Shown in pieces: positions 3,794-5,750 of a DNA stretch of 5,750 bases. The stretch is taken from positions 1 through 5,750 of the forward strand of contig JADFYT010000164.1 of the NCBI GenBank assembly GCA_015232935.1, read 5' to 3'. The notes beneath the pieces are model-generated. The model saw only the letters and a program-made list of their open reading frames with translations. It did not search any database and was not told the origin of the DNA. The first letter of the stretch is position 1; the number at the start of each line of letters is the position of its first letter. Position numbers and translations under genes: made by a program. The DNA is from Desulfamplus sp. Lineage in GTDB: Bacteria; Desulfobacterota; Desulfobacteria; Desulfobacterales; Desulfobacteraceae.

Positions 3794-5750
3794 ATGCCGC
3801 ACGCCCCCTGTTACAGAATTTTTCTGCAAGCTCCTGTATCTCATCCAGCAAAACAGATCGGTAGTCTTCATCCATGGTAACTGCCCACTCGATTTTTTGA
3901 GAATGGTGCCTGGAACCCGCCATAACCGAGTCAAGCCAGTACCCATTTGTTCTCCTGATATCTTTTATATATGTCCAGATGGGTTCAAGCACAAGGTCAA
4001 GTTCTCTATCGGTTATATTCTGATTTGTCATGGAATCCGCAATTATGTTCATATGGGCAATCATGTCATCCACTTTATCCGGTGCCACTGTAACAACAGC
4101 ACGAAGAACTCCATAGCCTTCATATATCTGGGATGAATCGTTGTACGCATAAGGAGAGTATGTTGCACCCAGCTCCTCGCGAATGGTTTTTCTCAGTCTT
4201 TCTGAAAGTATTTTGGACATGATGTTCAATCTGCGAGTCTGCTTGATATTCCAGAAATCATCAGTGGGAAATGCCATGACTACAAGAGCCTTTTCGATCT
4301 TGCTGTCAACCTGGAACTCTATATTGCCACCCTCGGGAAAAACAAGGTGGTCACGTTTTTCATAAGCAACAGGATTAGATCTTTTTTTAAGTGGAAGTGT
4401 ACCAAAATATTTTGATGCGGAAGCAATAATCTGGTCAACATCAAGGTCGCCCACCACTGAAATTTCCATATCCGGACTTCTGAAAAACGGCATTATCCAC
4501 TGTTTTACATCTTCTATATCCAAAGAGGCTATCTGCTCGAACGTAGGCATGCCAAAGCGAGTGTCACCTCCTGCCATAAAAGCCTCGCCCTTGAACTGCA
4601 TCATGCCTTCCGGAGTACTTAAAAATTCCTGAAACATCTGTCTGTAACGTTCTTTGAACAGGACAACGGCCTCCTTGTCAAAGCCGGGATCCTTTATCAG
4701 TGTATGAAGAAGCTGAAACAGCAACGTTGTCTCATTGGGATCGCAAGAGCCTGAATAGACAAAGGAACCCGCATCTGCATTAAAACTGAAGTTGATATTT
4801 TTTCCAGCAAGCGAAGTCTCAAGTTCATCGCGTGTCAGTTTTCCCACACCACTTTCATTGATTATGCCCTGGGTCAGAAGTGCAAGGCCGGGTTTTTTCC
4901 AGGGTTCTGCTTTTTTACCTTTGCCAAAATCAACCCTGTAGACAAACTCACCTTTTTTAAAATCGGTTTTTTTTATGTTGAGCCTTACCCCGTTTTTAAA
5001 TTCAACAATCCTTATTCCAACGGAGTCAACAAGCTTGTCTTTTACAATTTTCGCTATATTCCCGGGTTCCGGCAGATAGGGAAAAAGAACACTTTCGTTA
5101 TCTGCAACCTGAGATAGAGCAATTTTTTGACTCTCATGGTATTTGCTTAAAACAAGGGATTCAGGAGTACTGCCTTGAGGCTTGATAACAGTGTTTCCAG
5201 TCACTTCGATAAGTCTGTGCGAGGCTGACCAGTTATCTGAAAATGCTTTGTTAACATCATCAATGGTTAATTTTTCAACCAGCGGTCTTAAAATATCATT
5301 CTCCTGTTGAGGTGACATGTATGTTCTGTTTCTGTTGAGGCTTGAGATTATCTCCCGTGCAAGAGAAGTGCTCTCACGGGTTGAAGCCTCCTTGATGGCA
5401 GTTTCAAGACCCAAAAGAAAATCTGCCTTTACACGGTCAAGTTCAGGCTCTGTAAAACCATGTTCCAGAGCCCTGCGAAGTGTTCTTTCTATAAGTCCCA
5501 GGCTCTCCTGCCATTGTTGGGGTGAGCATTGAGCTGTTATAGCCGTAAAATTTATATTTTGAAGAAATGTCCCTGAATATATCCCTGCATTTGAAAAAGG
5601 ATTATCTTCTTTTCTCACATCTTTAGAGAGTCTGTTCTGAATAATCGCATCTGCAATACGCCTGACTATTCGCTCTTTAAAAGCAGCTGCTGTCTCTTTT
5701 TCAAAAGGTACCCACGCAACAGTTCCAATAGTAATATCAGTTCTTCCGGC
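3759..5750 (-). CDS. M16 (insulinase-like) metallopeptidase, C-terminal part (5' end outside window)
   Basis: The frame is open from the window edge to a TGA at 3759-3761, giving 663 visible residues; a GTG at 5618 is internal, not the start. This is the C-terminal two thirds of a two-half M16 peptidase of the PqqL/zinc-protease type, usually about 900-950 residues. The end of the first half is seen (AFKERIVRRIADAIIQNRLS, then a helical stretch to about visible residue 240). The second half starts near GIRIVEFKNGVRLNIKKT (visible 245-262) and contains EISVVGDLD (429-437) and the conserved Arg-Tyr segment REELGATYSPYA (R524, Y531). The zinc motif HxxEH should lie in the unseen N-terminal half; the second half lacks it (LALLTQGIINES in its place), as is normal for this family. 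Signal peptide and location cannot be judged, though many relatives are periplasmic. Confidence 0.9.
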   Translation of the reverse strand, partial: AGRTDITIGTVAWVPFEKETAAAFKERIVRRIADAIIQNRLSKDVRKEDNPFSNAGIYSGTFLQNINFTAITAQCSPQQWQESLGLIERTLRRALEHGFTEPELDRVKADFLLGLETAIKEASTRESTSLAREIISSLNRNRTYMSPQQENDILRPLVEKLTIDDVNKAFSDNWSASHRLIEVTGNTVIKPQGSTPESLVLSKYHESQKIALSQVADNESVLFPYLPEPGNIAKIVKDKLVDSVGIRIVEFKNGVRLNIKKTDFKKGEFVYRVDFGKGKKAEPWKKPGLALLTQGIINESGVGKLTRDELETSLAGKNINFSFNADAGSFVYSGSCDPNETTLLFQLLHTLIKDPGFDKEAVVLFKERYRQMFQEFLSTPEGMMQFKGEAFMAGGDTRFGMPTFEQIASLDIEDVKQWIMPFFRSPDMEISVVGDLDVDQIIASASKYFGTLPLKKRSNPVAYEKRDHLVFPEGGNIEFQVDSKIEKALVVMAFPTDDFWNIKQTRRLNIMSKILSERLRKTIREELGATYSPYAYNDSSQIYEGYGVLRAVVTVAPDKVDDMIAHMNIIADSMTNQNITDRELDLVLEPIWTYIKDIRRTNGYWLDSVMAGSRHHSQKIEWAVTMDEDYRSVLLDEIQELAEKFCNRGRAAFIVIQPSTASN

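Noticed and set aside
5616..5618. GTG at 5618 as the start of the M16 peptidase
   Set aside because: The frame stays open for a further 44 codons to the window edge with good M16-like sequence, so the true start is outside.
1..5750. Search by eye for CRISPR repeats, transposase genes, tRNA genes, attachment sites and defence modules
   Set aside because: No repeated spacer array, transposase motif, tRNA-like sequence or defence-gene motif was seen; all substantial genes belong to ordinary chromosomal families.

Overview
The window (5750 bp, AT-rich, compact, SD-led genes) looks like chromosomal core sequence from a sulfate-reducing deltaproteobacterium, most likely Desulfobacterales. That is inferred from the gene repertoire: a DUF4911-type small protein joined to miaB, a bacterial FatA-type acyl-ACP thioesterase, a single-domain asparaginase and a short PilZ-type protein. 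I see no rRNA, tRNA, CRISPR array, insertion sequence or recognisable mobile-element boundary, and no strong sign of a new multi-gene system.

Layout. At the left edge, on the minus strand, a DUF4911-like gene (562-771) runs into miaB (from 572, cut by the window edge just before the last cysteine of its radical-SAM motif). A 431-bp divergent intergenic region (772-1202) holds a good minus-strand promoter candidate nested in palindromes and an 11-bp tandem repeat on the other side. Four plus-strand genes follow with gaps of 73-124 bp and no terminator between them: acyl-ACP thioesterase (1203-2093), recX (2193-2651), single-domain asparaginase (2725-3207) and a PilZ-like protein (3332-3793). 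A 23-codon reading frame just upstream overlaps the recX start as ATGA. The right side is a large minus-strand M16 (insulinase-type) metallopeptidase gene whose stop lies at 3759 and whose 5' end is outside the window; it overlaps the 3' end of the PilZ gene tail-to-tail by 35 bp.

How the genes work together. DUF4911 plus miaB form a translationally coupled tRNA-modification unit. The plus-strand group mixes lipid release (thioesterase), control of RecA (RecX), amide hydrolysis (asparaginase) and c-di-GMP response (PilZ); I see no shared pathway, so it is probably a housekeeping co-transcription group. The most interesting items are the asparaginase that ends after the N-terminal domain but keeps all N-domain catalytic residues, the hydrophilic insertion in the thioesterase, and the overlapping gene ends and starts.
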